The notes under the pieces were generated by a model. The model had not been told where the DNA came from. It saw only the letters and a program-made list of their open reading frames with translations, and made no database searches. From Nemertoderma westbladi (taxonomy: Eukaryota; Xenacoelomorpha; Nemertodermatida; Nemertodermatidae), in assembly GCA_032718475.1 (NCBI GenBank), contig JAUCBJ010008127.1:1-62692 (forward strand): a stretch of DNA of 62,692 nucleotides, written 5' to 3'. The translations under genes were made by a program, and so were the position numbers. This document shows, one piece after another, positions 10,813-23,138 of the stretch (position 1 is its first letter; each line of letters starts with the position of its first letter).

Positions 10813-12449
10813 CAACGTCTGGAGTGGGTGTGTGACTATATTATTTTATGTTTTTATTATTTTATATTTATGTAGGTATTATTATGTAATTTTATTATAA
10901 TCGTTTCCTTTAATTTTATTTAGTAGAATGTTATTTTAGCGATTATTTAGTAGATTAGTGCAATATATATTAGTGTTCATTACTTAATTACTTATATATT
11001 ATAATATATTTAGAGCGAAGGCGAGAAATAATTCTTTTTCTCTTTCCTTACTGTCCGTATTACATTACAAATACGTGACTACAGTAAGATGAAATATCCG
11101 TACTTATTAAAGTACAATAAAGCTCCTACTATATTCAAGTATTATTGGTAAAGTAGAGTATTAGGAATGCAAAATTCAGATCCTCGTGTCTCGGCTAAAC
11201 CAAGCTCTGGGTAGACCTTGGAAACGACTTGCCTCTTCTCACTGACATTGCTTCGTGCGATATTGCTCTCATACCGTATATTAAATAATACATATAGTAG
11301 CGTGATGTCCCTTTAACAGTAGCGTATAACGCAAAATAAATCTGTTAAACCCTTTGACCATCTGCAATTCTAGTCGATTAAGATATCGTGGCACCCACCG
11401 ATATACTTGAAAGACAAATTTCTAGAATCAGTGGTTAACGTCCCCAGACAAGTTCTGGAATAAACCAGTGCCCATCTTAAATATTAATTATTAATATTTA
11501 TAAAATCTGTCAAAATTCAGATCCTTTAAAATTCTAGTCAATTAAGATATCGTAGCACTTACCGATACTCTTAAAAAGACAAATTTCCGAGAATCAAGGA
11601 TCCCTGTCCCCAGACATGTTCTGGAATAAAATTGTGTCTATTTAATATTAAATAATAAAATTTACGGGAATAAATTTAAATTCATCTTTTAATGAATTTG
11701 ATAAATTGTCATTTTTATACAATTTATAACATTCCCAAAATTCCATAAATTAATAGATCATGGGAGCGGAGATTCACCCTATTAAGTGTATTAGTGTGCG
11801 AGAATCTCCAATATATAGTCAATAGCCGATAAAATTCATAAAATCATGTATAAAGAGGAATATTGACAATTAAAGAATTACTATTAAATAGCATCCCAGA
11901 TCTGTATGCATGAGAATTACCCTAATTCTACTGCTAGCTTTCCATAATGTCACCATGGCAACAACCACGCTAGAATTAGAAGTGAGTTAAAAGAACAATA
12001 AAGGCTTGTCCCATTGAATAGCATAAGGAATAAAATAGCACACTGCTAGTATCCCAGGATACCCAATAATAACGTGGCATTCTGGAAGGCACTGACTAAC
12101 GGACAAATGGCCCGAATGTGTGCGATTTGTGACAGTTGTGTGGAATTTGTGCGTTTATAGGTGAATGTTACTACTAAAGTGTGTTTACAGTAGCGAGTCG
12201 CAATTGTGAAAGTAGCCCTAACTCTCCAGTAAGAACCTGAAGTAAATCTAAGCCTTTGGGACGGACGGTGGAGTGACTCGCGCTGGTTGTTGTGGTCGTT
12301 GTGCAGCTACGACGTTGGCGATAGGCACATCGGCGAAAGTACACCAGCGCTGAGGATCTTGCGCTGTCCGGGGGCCGAGAGGGGTAGGCAGCGACGCCCG
12401 CTAGCCTAATTATAACTAATTATAATATTGATAAACTCATATAGCAGCT
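10813..12449 (+). other. Spacer block S, unit A (candidate LTR or intergenic region)
   Basis: About 1.64 kb between the pol stop and the zinc-knuckle ORF, closely matching the blocks at 35023, 46117 and 49123. It opens with a purine run and TGTGACTATATTATTTTATG. AATAAA at 11116-11121 could end the pol transcript. Paired motifs (ATTCTAGTCGATTAAGATATCG and a diverged copy about 160 bases later, each followed by CCCCAGACA) form an internal direct repeat. Position directly behind pol, a purine tract and TGT fit a 3′ LTR, but no matching block lies just upstream of gag, so an intergenic or promoter region for the next ORF is equally possible. No gene seen. Confidence 0.6.
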
Positions 12450-13810
12450 ATGACTCAGTTGATAGAAGATGATCTTGGTATCAGGGAGAAATATACTCTA
12501 CCGTTGCAAGCGTTTGTTGATAGCTTGATACGCAGCGACGCTAGTCCAACTACTACGGAGGACGATGGTCGTTATATCGAACCGCCGATGTCCCAGGAGC
12601 AACTTACGCGTGAATTGGACTATCGAAAATTCACTGCTCGCTATACGCATCGTAATGGTACGCTTATGGACTTCTTAACTACTGGTCATCCTATCGATTT
12701 ACACGATACGGACGATGTCGACACCGAAAGGGAAATGGTACTGTTTTGAGTATCCTACCCAGCGGAGTCGGAACGATAAACTGAAAATCGAATGCGAAAA
12801 TTCTATTCGAAATCGACTCGAAAGAGAAGACGTTAAAGAACCGGATAAACGCAGTAACTCCAACGTATATTTGGAATTCTTGAGAGAAACGTTGTAAAAC
12901 CGAATAAATATCACCCGCGTTTCCCCTACAAGACGTGCGTCTTTGGTATTATTGCGATGAATGCCCAAGACCCAACCAACAAACGGAAAGACATAAACAT
13001 CCGCGGAGACGTTGCTTTAAACACGGTTTTACTCGCTATATTTACGGGAGTTTCGAGCGAAACTTGTTCGATGTATCACCTACGCTCGCTCGATTCAAAC
13101 GATCCTTAAATAAACCTATGATCAGAGTTCCGGAATACTCGGTCAGACCTCCTCATTCCCTAGTTAGACCTCAGACTCTTGATCCTAATAGTATCACGGA
13201 TCCTCCCGAACTGTACTCACTGTTCAAAGATCTAGTGTTACCCGAACAGTTAGTCGGTGGCACTCCGGTTGTGGGCTCCCTAAATATTCACCCATCTTAC
13301 TTAGTCGGATTGGGACGCGGACATCTAATATCGCCATTCAACCGTATCATCGTCCCGGTTTAACCCGATACAACCTGTCACCGAGGCGGAGAAGAGAGTT
13401 GTACGAAACGCGTTGGACACTATTCGTCAAAAGATCGGAAAAGGAACCTACAATTGTTTAGAGAAACGTAAATTGCAGTAGCAAGTCCAAGCGGTAAACG
13501 AATTAGCTTTATCTCAGTTCGATCAGGAAATCCAGAATCTCTAAGAAGATATCGAACTTAGACGACCCTATTCTCAGCAAGAGTTTTTGGACGAACGCAT
13601 CCAACGATAAGCGGAGGAAAATCAGCTCGAGGAGAAGCATATCGAAATGGACGAGACATCGACCATAACCCTAAACCTTCCGATGCAATTGTATTGCACC
13701 CTTTACCCAGGAGTTATAGCCCTCCTAGTAAAGTGGCTCGCCCCAAAGAGAAAAGGACTCTTGCTAGCCTCAAAAAACTGCGTAAACGCCGTCCGCGTAA
13801 GAAAGACTAA
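12450..13810 (+). pseudogene. Zinc-knuckle-ORF (ZK-ORF) copy A, broken, alternative middle
   Basis: Starts ATGACTCAGTTGATAGAAG after a short leader, as in the copies at 36643 and 47752. The first 99 codons (to 12749) match those copies, then a frameshift ends the frame. Coding-like sequence continues in other frames: an LEFLRET segment, a block ending near 12960, a 142-codon frame at 12935-13363 with RVPEYS and ELYSLFKDLVLPEQLVGG, then a glutamine/glutamate-rich helical stretch with in-frame stops. It ends at 13810 in the same very basic tail (KKLRKRRPRKKD) as the copy at 36643. I do not recognise the family. The middle resembles copy D (50521-51634) and not copy B. Confidence 0.6.
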
Positions 13811-15061
13811 CTGTTTAGAGTATTTTTATATTTTAGAAACTGTGATTTTTTATATTTTATAGAATTAAATCCCATTTTCTGGGAGCGGTGTAAAAGCTTT
13901 TGCGGAATTAGCTGGTTATTTTCCCCGCAAAGTACTCTGTAGTTGGTTTAACGGACATAAAAAACCGTTTCCTTACTGTACCGGTGTTTTAGTGGACATA
14001 AAAAGCCATTTCTTCTGTATGTGTACTTTAGCGGACATAACTAGCAATTTTATGTCGCAATACGCTAAAATCCTCTTGACACAGTGTAGTTACTATGACG
14101 ACAGCTAACAGCTGATATGTACACGTGTAGCTTTTCCTTTGTTTCTTTGTTCGGTTAACCAATCAGAGCGATTCTCCTGTTATTTGTACAGAAACCTCCG
14201 GAAAATCGCGCAATGCATTATGGGTCAATGTTTACCTTTTTTCCTGATGCCAGAAGACCGGCTTTGGAATTTCTGTGTTTTCAGGCTTTAGCCAAACATT
14301 AGTAGGCTTGATCATAGAAACGTATAACAGTTATCTCACCTAATCATATCAACTCACGCAAGTCAGTGTGTTCATATACCACACCGCATTTTTACTGCTA
14401 TTTACTGTCAGTTATTAATTATATCAGTTGATGGAATATTATTATATTTGGATAATAACGATAAATAATCATAAAACCCCCAATCTTCTTGATATACTGA
14501 AGGTAAGAGACCGGTTACATATAACAATTGCGACTTACATTAAAGTGGTTTAGGAGTGAATCTAATGCTATTTCATAGGCACTACATGTGTCGGTTGTTG
14601 TTCTCTTTATATGTGACTAAAATTAGTGAAGGTCGGCAGATCGGTGTGCAGTATTGTGCGGTAGTGTGCATGATTGTGACTGATAACAAAGCATCTCCTA
14701 AAGAATCGCGCTTTATACGTGAATCCATAGCCATCCCGTTGTGTCTAGTGTAAGTCATAACTCTGTTTACATATTTAGAGCGCCACGTCCTAAAGGAACT
14801 GTTAATATTTCCCGAAAGTGAATAATATTTGTCAGAGATTATATATTAACGATCAGTCGAATAATACAGTAGGCCTACACCGCAATAAGGTCAAAGCTTC
14901 CGAATCCAGTCTCCCGGGTATATCCAGCGGGTGAACGGTCGCGCATAGACTGGCTTCGGCTAATGTAGTGTATCAAATACTCGTCATAGGCTAAAGTCGA
15001 TTTACAATCTAGAAGACACCCAAATTTGGCAGGTTAAACTGCTAAAGGTCTAAAAGCGCGA
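13811..15061 (+). other. Block L, unit A, truncated (candidate promoter/LTR)
   Basis: After the ORF tail and TTCTGGGAGCGG comes TGTAAAAGCTTTTGCGG at 13889. The first part is strongly diverged from blocks L at 26887 and 38169, but from about 14270 on it aligns well (shared TTAGTAGGCTT, CTCCCGGGTATATCCAGCGG, GGTTAAACTGCTAAAGGTCT). It holds a CTCTTTATATGTG TATA-like box near 14600. It breaks off at about 15061 against the minisatellite and does not continue to a gag gene. No gene seen. Confidence 0.6.
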
Positions 15062-15064
15062 ACA

Positions 15065-15628
15065 AGGTACAAAAGTAAGACCCCCCTTCCCCGCCCTGGT
15101 ACAAAAGTAAATCCCCCTGGTACAAAAGTAAGACCCCCTGGTATAAACGTAAGGCCCCCAGGTACAAACGTAAGACCCACCCCAGGTACAAAAGTAAGAC
15201 CCACCAGGTACAAACGTAAGACCCCCCCCCCCCCAAGGTACAAAAGTAAGACCCCCTGGTACAAACGTAAGACCCACCCAGGTACAAAAGTAAGGCCTCC
15301 CAGGTACAAAGGTATGACCCCTCCAGGTACAAAAGTAAGAACCCCCCCCCCAAGTACAAAAGTAAGACCCCATTGGTACAAAGGTAAGACTCCCCTGGAA
15401 CAAAAGTAAGACCTCCAGGTACAAAAGTAAGACCTCCCCCCCTTAGGTACAAAAGTAAGTCCAAGTATGACCCCTCCAGGTACAAAAAGTAAGACCCCGC
15501 CAAGTACAAAAGTAAGACCCCCTGGTACAAAAGTAAGACGCCCCTGAAACAAAAGTAAGACCCTCTTGTACAAAAGTAAGATCACACCCCCTCCTCCCCA
15601 GGTACAAAAGTAAGACCACAAGGTACAA
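15065..15628. repeat. ~22-bp minisatellite
   Basis: About 25 copies of GGTACAAAAGTAAGACCCCC with variable C-runs. It yields several overlapping minus-strand open frames (LLLYLGG/TFVPGG-type repeats) because the unit lacks stops, not because it codes. It begins exactly where block L breaks off. Confidence 0.92.
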
Positions 15629-15699
15629 CTTGAGTGATAGTTGCATGACACTGAATTACAACACTATATTCCGGGGGACCTGGTGCAATAAATATTGAC

Positions 15700-16235
15700 G
15701 TGACTAAATTAAATTACAATTTTCTAATACAAGAATGATTCTATTTAACCAATATCAGACGTTTTAAATTAACATTAAAAATCGAAGTTAAATTTCAACG
15801 TTTGTTTAATATTGGGTTTAGTGATTTATGTTCATGATTAAATTTAACCAATGTCTGACGTTTCAAAATAACGTTAAAAATCTATGTTAAAATTCAACGT
15901 TTGTTTAACGATTGGGTTTAGTGATTTTTGTACATGATTAAATTTAACCAATGTCAGACGTTTCAAAATAACGTTAAAAATTGATGTTAAAATTCAACGT
16001 CTGTTTAACGTTTGTGTTTAGTCATTTTTGTTCATGATTAAATTTAACCAATGTCAGCAGTTTCAAATAACGTTAAAAATTGATGTTAAAATTCAACGTT
16101 TGTTTAACGTTTGTGTTTAGTCATTTTTGTTCATGATTAAATTTAACCAATGTCGGACGTTTCAAAATAATGTTAAAAATCTATGTTAAAATTGAACGTC
16201 GGTTTAACGTCGGTTTTTACGATTGTAAGACGTTA
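15700..16235. repeat. ~100-bp tandem satellite, five copies
   Basis: Five copies starting near 15738, 15840, 15941, 16042 and 16139. Each has AAATTTAACCAATGTCAGACG, AATAACGTTAAAAAT and AAAATTCAACGTTTGTTTAACG. Internal motifs AACGTT and TTTAACGT are palindromic or near-palindromic. The copies differ at several per cent of sites, so it is older than the neighbouring minisatellite. Confidence 0.88.
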
Positions 16236-16332
16236 GAAAACGTTTTTTCTAAGTTATTTTTATAACTTTATTTTTCTAACCTAAAACAGACTAAAGTCTA
16301 ACGTTAGATTAGCGTAATTAACGTAAAATGTT

Positions 16333-16880
16333 TGCAGGGCATTGTAGAGCCTATATGCGACGATACTGATGAATGGAGTATCGCTCCTCCTGGTCGAGCT
16401 GATCAAACAAAGACTTTTAATTCGGGATAATTACCTCGAAAGACGTCCTCTCCATTCCCGTGCTATGGGACTCAGGACCACCCGGATTTCGTCACGCTCG
16501 GTTGACATTGTGCAACGAAACTCGAGCATCCCGTCTGCAGCGTGGATTTCCTATCTCTGGTTAATCCCCTCGACGATACCGAAGTCGAGCCCCTGCAGAA
16601 GTATCTCGACCATGTAATAAAGTCAAATATCTTTCGACTCGACCCAAAGGGACGACGAAATATCCCTTCTGAAATATATCTGATTGTGGGATTACTCTGC
16701 GAATTTACAGCGGATTGCGTGATCACGTTAGCCTATGTAAAGTTATTGCGCTATTCTATTCCCACCTCAATCGTGGTTAGCAAACCTCAACCGGGAACAT
16801 ATACTGGTGGATCGACCGTACGAACTGTCGCACCCCCTTCTGACCCATTGGAACTTCATCCTTCCGCCGCTGAGGGGCTA
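16333..16880 (+). pseudogene. Unrecognised degenerate coding-like fragment
   Basis: A CpG-bearing block unlike its AT-rich surroundings. The longest frame starts at 16542 and reads to the LINE tail at about 16886 (LVNPLDDTEVEPLQKYLDHV, then FTADCVITLAYVKLL). The same frame is coding-like upstream of 16542 but carries stops. It may be a remnant of a transposon ORF, since base composition resembles the ZK-ORF and unit E coding regions, but I found no motif that identifies it. The apparent hydrophobic C terminus after 16880 is LINE tail read in reverse and not part of it. Confidence 0.35.
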
Positions 16881-16885
16881 CTACT

Positions 16886-17683
16886 ACTACTAGGATCGGC
16901 ATGCTGCATTGCAGCTGCAATTTTAAGAATGCTGTGCCGGCTTATCGACAAAATTGCACCGCCACAACTCCCTATCACCCATGACATTTGCTAGAATATC
17001 CGCATCTTCAAGGCCAGTGTCCTTTAAGATGCGTCTCAAGAAAGTCATGGGCTGTCTACCATGCTTATTCACTCCATGGGGCTGCAAAAGTACAAGATTA
17101 TGCACTGGCTGGTCCTCACGGCGAAAGCAATGTCCTGCAAAGCGGAGGCGATTTTGTTCTAGTGTCAAGCTTGGGGGAACCAATGAGACACCAACAATGT
17201 TATATAGTGTCTCGTTGGAGATGTGTGCATTGTACTTGACACAATGAACCCGGCGTAGCATTCTTGTGAATGTGCCATCCAGAGATTTGGTGTCCTCAGC
17301 AGTTAGAGCCCAGCATGGACTCCCATAGAGCAGTACTGGAACTACTGCTGCTCTAAATAATCGGACCTTAAGTTTCCGATTAATTCTCAGTGACTTCCAA
17401 ATCCTGGAAAGCCTATTCAAGGCTGCCCATGCCTTTCCCTTACGTATTCGAAGGTCCTCACCTGACTTCCGGATCCATGATCCCAATTTTGTCGATAAGC
17501 CGGCACAGCATTCTTAAAAATGCAGCTGCAATGCAGCATGCCGATCCTAGTAGTATCCCAGGTAACAGAAGTCATCCACATGCTCAAGCATACCATCTTT
17601 TGAGCTTATGCTCATCCGATCAGAGACTTGCTGAGGACTTTCAAAGTTAACTGTAAAAATTGTGGTCTTTCTGGAGTTAAACA
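16886..17683 (-). mobile_element. 5′-truncated LINE 1: end of RT and C-terminal region of ORF2
   Basis: On the minus strand the sequence enters at about 17683 in the last part of a LINE reverse transcriptase (NSRKTTIF, then VDDFCYLG). It continues after a 69-bp insertion with SWIRKSGEDLRIRKGKAWAA, IWKSLRI, VLLYGSPCWALT and a long tail to the stop near 16923. This is typical of RTE/CR1-like ORF2 C termini. The 3′ end is a (TAG)n microsatellite at 16881-16893, a common LINE tail. The copy is defective because most of the RT and all of the endonuclease are absent. Confidence 0.85.
17486..17554 (+). mobile_element. 69-bp extremely truncated LINE inserted head-on into LINE 1
   Basis: This is a plus-strand copy of the last ~69 bases of the same LINE family, from the PAQHS stop region to the TAG-repeat tail, matching 16886-16956 in inverted orientation. 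It is flanked by ATCCCA at 17480-17485 and 17555-17560, a probable target-site duplication. It splits the YLG/SWI motif of the host LINE. Together the two make a 70-bp inverted repeat around the LINE fragment. Confidence 0.8.
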
Positions 17684-20160
17684 CTCGAATAAAATAAAAA
17701 CTTTGTGAGAATGGGACACGGTGAATCTACCCATGTTCATTTTATACCAGGTGGGATAAATGTTAGCCCTCTAAATCATTAATTACCGATAGAAGAACCG
17801 AAATAATTCCATAAATTTCGCCCGAAAATCACGAAAATCGCCCTCTAGCGGCAGACGGGCGAACTTCAGACGGCTCTTGCAACGAGTTAGGGCGAGACCT
17901 TTCTAACGAGCTATAGCAAGCGAGATTTCATCAAGATGGGTTCGATTGCATAGCCGATGACAAACACACAGACAGACTGACTGACAGACAATCGAGATTT
18001 ATATATATCAGATATATACTGTATATATAATAAATATTCCGATAAATTCCGTTGAGAAGTATGCTTAGTATCAATTAACAATAATTGTACCTTTCCATTC
18101 AGCACATTAAAAATTGCAAAATTCTGCAGTTAGCAATAGAGTCGCAATAAATTTACAATAGGGTTTGAGGGCGAAATATGATAAAGGAACAAATGTTAAC
18201 TAATCTTTTTTATTGGTGTTGGTAGTTATGGTAGTAAACTATGGCACAACCATCTAAATTTCCTAATTAATTACCAACTAATTAATTACTAAATAAAATT
18301 AAAGTTAATAATTAAAGTTAATTGGTATGAAAACTATTGACTTTCATTATATTGACTTACCGGTATTCCTTTTTACATTAAATGCTGTTGTTGATAAAAC
18401 GAGTATCATATAAAAAATTCCAGTGGCTACAAACGAACCCGCCATTAACACTTCAGTTATTTAGGATAATTATGGTTTAATATAATACTAAATTAGATTC
18501 ACTGGAGTGTAAATTATAACAATATTAAAATATTAAATAGTTCTATTTGTGCAATGTAATAAAGTAATATGTCGTTCATGATGACTCATATTACTAGTAT
18601 GTAATGCTGTATAATTTAATCCCTTCACACTTCTTGTGAATAACGCAGTAGGTGGGGATACCTCTTCTGGTTGAATACATTGTAACTAATATAATGTATT
18701 ACTCCAACGGTTGTGAAGTTACTTTATAGATCTGGGATATTAACACTCCTCATCACGGTGGTTTTTTTAGGATTTATAATTTCGTTGCATTTTGGTTCCT
18801 TCACTTATCACCTATATGCCAGCCAGGTTATGCCATAGACGCGATTTTTTTTTTGGCGCGGTATAGTACACATGGACTAATTAATATTGTAAATTATGTA
18901 GTAAATTATATTATTATTTGTTATCATGCCGCATAGTAAACATGAAGACACAAAATAGCACATGATAAAGAAAATACACAGAGCGAACTCTGCTACATAT
19001 ACGACTTATAACGGAGGTACTATGTACGCAGAGGATTGAATCATGCGAGATACGGTATTATATTGAATACAGCACACAAAATAATGTTACCAGATTAATT
19101 AAATTATAATTAATTCGCGTGGATTTATGTCCAACAGGTAAACATTTCATGTGAAACTAATTTCTCTACCCACCCCCCCACTCCCGCCCCCTCCTTCCCC
19201 AACCACCCCATTCCCATTCATTTTTTAGGCAACCCAAAATTTTGGTCACTCAATTTTTTTCTAATTTCTTATTGCTATAAATTATTATGACTGATACATA
19301 CATTCGATCTTTGTCATGATTTTTACCTTTATTGAGTAACGTTAAATCCCGTGGAAGTGTTTAGTATCGGTAATAATGCGTTTGTATATTTTTTAAAGCA
19401 TCAATATATGAAAAGTGCTGGTATATAGCACTTTACAAACTGAAATTTTTCAAGTTTGAAAAATACATTTGAAGACACCGATTATTTTCCTATTTAGGTT
19501 TTCAATTCCGATGGCAATCATTATTTTCAACAAATCCGATGACTTGTCGATTTTTGGCAGCACCACAAACATGAAAATTACAAGTAATTGAAATTTTTCA
19601 AGTATGAAAAACATATATGAAGACACCTATTATTTTCCTGTTTAGGTTTTCAAGGGTCCTGATTCCGAAAATTGTCAGTTACTCATTACTTCTATTTTCG
19701 TGTTTGGGGTGCCGCCAAAAGTAGACAAGTCATCGGATTTGTTGAAAATAATGATTGCCATCGGAATCAGGACCCTTGAAAACCTAAATAGAAAAAATAA
19801 TCGTGTCTTCAAGTGAAGTTTTTAAATTTGAAAAATGTTGGGTACTTGCAATTTCCGTGTTTGGGGTGCACACCAAGTAACACAAAAATGCAATTTGACT
19901 GGATATAATATCTGACATGAACATCAGTGTTCTTGGAAACCTATAAAACGTAACTATCTAGTTATCAGAATCACTTTACAGTCATGAAAATAATGAATAG
20001 AAAATATTTGTGTGCAAAATTATTCGATCCCTAAAAAAAGTGGCACATTCGTAAAAAAAAAATATTTTTTTAAATTGTTGCAAATAGATAAATATTTGAT
20101 GTTAGAAGGTTTCAGCCACTTTGGAAATATTCATCGGAAATAAACGAGATATTCAAAATT
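17684..20160. other. AT-rich non-coding stretch with an imperfect inverted repeat
   Basis: No gene is supported here. There is a short TA-rich microsatellite near 18000-18030, a C-rich run near 19169-19207, and a pair of inverted arms at about 19455-19580 and 19690-19815, described separately. Confidence 0.6.
19450..19835. repeat. Imperfect inverted repeat with ~120-bp arms
   Basis: The segment from about 19497 (TAGGTTTTCAA, then CCGATGGCAATCATTATTTT, then CAACAAATCCGATGACTTGT) is mirrored at about 19705-19790 (ACAAGTCATCGGATTTGTTG, then AAAATAATGATTGCCATCGG, then TTGAAAACCTA). A second partial copy of the left arm lies between the arms near 19640. This could be a small foldback or MITE relic; I saw no clear target duplication. 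Confidence 0.7.
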
Positions 20161-20464
20161 ACGTTTGGGGGGTGTCAGTAGTAGAAAGAAAGGGTTCCCC
20201 ACCGTAGTCCTCCCTATGTTGTTCTATGGGACTTTGCTCGGAGGGTTATTGGAAATGTGCAATTTTGACAGATTTTAATGACCATCTGCCTCCAGTACTG
20301 ATTCGCATCGTTGCATCAACCAATGATCGATATTCAACTAAGCGTAGCCCAACCTCGCGATGCATGCCTAGCCCCAACTTCGCGAGGCCCCCCTGTTACT
20401 CTCCCTTTCGCCTCGCTACCATGACAATAATGACGATGACGGCGACGACGACAATGATTTAATG

Positions 20465-20790
20465 TAGTATCCCCTCATCTTTACGATAGTCAGTCGTGGA
20501 CCCTGCCCTCTTCCACGCACTCGCATATACTGCGCTATGATATTATATTGATTGCCAACTCAATGATTTACCTGCTACTCGACCGCTGTAACCAACCAGC
20601 GCCAGTGTGAGTGTTATATGAGACTTGAAATCCCTCTACGCGTACACGTACATGTTGTCACATTTTCATACTCTTTACGATAGTCAGTCGTGGACCTTAC
20701 CCTATTCCACACACACACATATACTGCGCTATGCTATTATATTGATTTCCAACTCAATGATTTACCCACTACTCGACCGCTGTTACCCTT
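20465..20790. repeat. ~195-bp direct repeat, two copies
   Basis: CTTTACGATAGTCAGTCGTG to CCACTACTCGACCGCTGT-like sequence occurs at about 20479-20590 and again at about 20672-20785, with scattered differences. No coding potential. Confidence 0.8.
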
Positions 20791-20914
20791 AAAGCATAGC
20801 AGAATAGTACAACTTCAAGCATACAGCCTGCATGTACTGCCTACAGTAATGTGATACCTGATTATGGCGAAATCGTTGTATTACTGATTTACGACGTATG
20901 AGTACCTCTCAACT

Positions 20915-21609
20915 ATACAAAGGCTATACTAGATGCTGACCAACCAACTGTACAGCAAAACCCCACTTTACTAGCTGATTTCGAAGCAATTCTAGATACC
21001 AAAATTAGAGCTCTCGAATCATCGTTTAAACAACAACTTATTGAAGATAGGAAAATAAAAAACGATGAAATTGAATTGTAACGAGATGAACAAGCGACAC
21101 TCAAAAACATCGTATTACAACAGCAAATTTTTATAGAGACCATGTCGAGGGAACGTCGCGCCTGCAACCTGATAGTTCGGGGTTTGCCTGAAGAAGACAC
21201 TCCTCTATCAATCGGCAACGCAATGGCATCCACCACTGAAGATAAGGTTGCTCTTGTTCTGCAAGCAATTGGAGTTGCCAAGATACCACGTAGCTGCTCG
21301 CTGCTAGGGAAAACTCAAGTAGTTAATCGTAACCGACCTGTATTGCTGAAGTTCAACTCAAACTCCGAAAAAGCTGCATGTTTCTCAAAGCGATCCGAGC
21401 TTAAAGAAAATACTAACCTGGTCAAGGTGTTCTTCAGCTTCGACGACCCTCCCCTCACTGATAAAGATAATTACCGGCTTCGAGCTAAGGCAAAGCAGCT
21501 TAGAGAAGAAGACATAACTAAAACTAACGACGTTAAAATACGTGGAGGTAAGCTACTTGTGAACAACCAGGTAGTAGATCAATTCAATCTGGCGAATGAG
21601 ATTTTTTAA
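20915..21609 (+). pseudogene. LINE 2 ORF1 (RNA-binding protein), one in-frame stop
   Basis: The frame is readable from about 20915, with a coiled coil rich in Q, E and K (KQQLIEDRKIKND), a TAA near 21078, then 21142-21609 (155 codons) open. The latter starts SRERRACNLIVRGLPEED, the hallmark of the RRM-like core of CR1/L2/L1-type ORF1 proteins, which bind LINE RNA as a chaperone. It ends just before the ORF2 relic. I take this as a defective LINE copy. Confidence 0.75.
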
Positions 21610-23138
21610 AACGAGCACCAAGTATACAACAACTTAAACAGAATGTATTATTCTGGAATGTAAATAACCGCACTACTCTAATATTAAAACACTTTGTAAA
21701 CTGTTTAAACGATTATGATTTAATATTCTTATTTGAAACAGGCCACAACACACCAGGTTGTGAACTACCAAAAGGATTCGTTAATATTACACCAAATACT
21801 CTCCCACGATTCGATCGTGGACTGATTTTACTGGCACGTAACGACCTCCAAAATCATGTTTTCGACTTAGAATTTACTAATTGTTACGTCTCTTTACGCA
21901 TAGATTACTCTCCCAAGTTAATAATTTTTGGATCGTATATATTGCCGAGCGACTCTGTACAGGTTGACCCACTTAACCTCGCACATCTTGCAGCCGCCAT
22001 TGCAACCGCACAAGAAAACGGTTTGTGCCCTGTTATTGGTCGGCGACCTCAACAGTCGAATGAGCAATTTCTGCATAGTTTTGGGTGATTTAGGGTGGCG
22101 GTACTCAGACTATTTTTGCAGGCTTTGCAATTCGAGCTGGCCAAAGCTTCTCCGATCTGTTAATTCGCTATCAGGGATCAGTCAAGGAGCACCATCCTCC
22201 GTGATCTTGTTTATTCTCTACCTCAATGACATCTGCTAATGCTAATGGATCGGTGCAGCCCAGACCAAATCTTAGGTGCTTGACCACACTGCTTGTTACA
22301 TGCTGATGACACATGCTTGGTGAGCAGTACAGATATGAATTTATTCAGAAATGCAAACACACCCTAGCTATTTTAAAGAAAATAAATTAAATTTAAATGC
22401 GAAAAAATCCAGTTATATGTTGATAAACCCCTCAAAGAAAGATGTCAAGGATGATATAATTTTGTCTAACTTTACGCTTAAACACAGCAACAGTGTAACA
22501 TATGTGGGAGCTACCATATCATCACATGGTCGCCTCAAGTCAGATATTTCCTCCCATTGTTCCGCCAAAGCTGCTAATATTGAGGTAAAGCTTACATGCT
22601 TTCTAGAAAAGCATCAGTTTGTTCCATTTGCAGTCAAAAGCAATGTTCGCAACACATGTATAGACTCATCGCTTTTATATGGTTGTGAGTCATGGGGTCC
22701 ATACATCTCTAAGAACTTAGAACCTTTACACCATAAATCGTTAAAGTACCTTAAAAATGCGTTAAAAAAAGTACGTTAAAAATGCCCAAATGAAATACTT
22801 TATGCTGAATCTGGTAAAGAAACACTACAAAATGAGGTTTTATGTCGTCAATTCAACTTCTGGAACAACATGACAAAGAACATTATCAGCGACCCAACTA
22901 CTGATATCCCGCGAATGATCTCGCTTGGTCGCAGCTTAAGTTCCAAATACTTAATGCATTACGACGATTTACTTCTCAAATACTCGTCGGCTTCAGATCT
23001 AAAGGTGAAAATGTCCTCGAATTTTAAAAATTTAAACACCAATAAAATTCTGAATGCGGACAATCAGTCCAATCCAAAGTTACACGTGTACAAAACTGTA
23101 AATCCGCTCTGCGAATATCCAACCCAGCTGTATGATTA
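21610..23138 (+). pseudogene. LINE 2 ORF2 relic: endonuclease, RT fragments and C-terminal region
   Basis: Coding-like sequence from about 21630 shows an apurinic endonuclease (FLFETGHN, then GSYILPSDS, then after a frameshift LLVGDLNSR). It jumps to RT motif GISQGAPSSVILFILYLNDI at about 22171-22230, so most of the N-terminal RT is deleted. The catalytic motif reads HADDT near 22296. The C-terminal region continues in frames 22351-22779 (SLLYGCESWGP) and 22870-23138. Frameshifts and an internal deletion make it a pseudogene. With ORF1 it forms one 2.2-kb plus-strand element. Confidence 0.78.

Noticed and set aside
15034-15651. Up to 205-codon minus-strand ORFs over the minisatellite
   Set aside because: They simply translate a 22-bp repeat and exist in several frames at once; no sign of a gene.
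15065-16235. CRISPR-like array
   Set aside because: Direct repeats are contiguous with no unique spacers of constant length, and the chromosome is eukaryotic.
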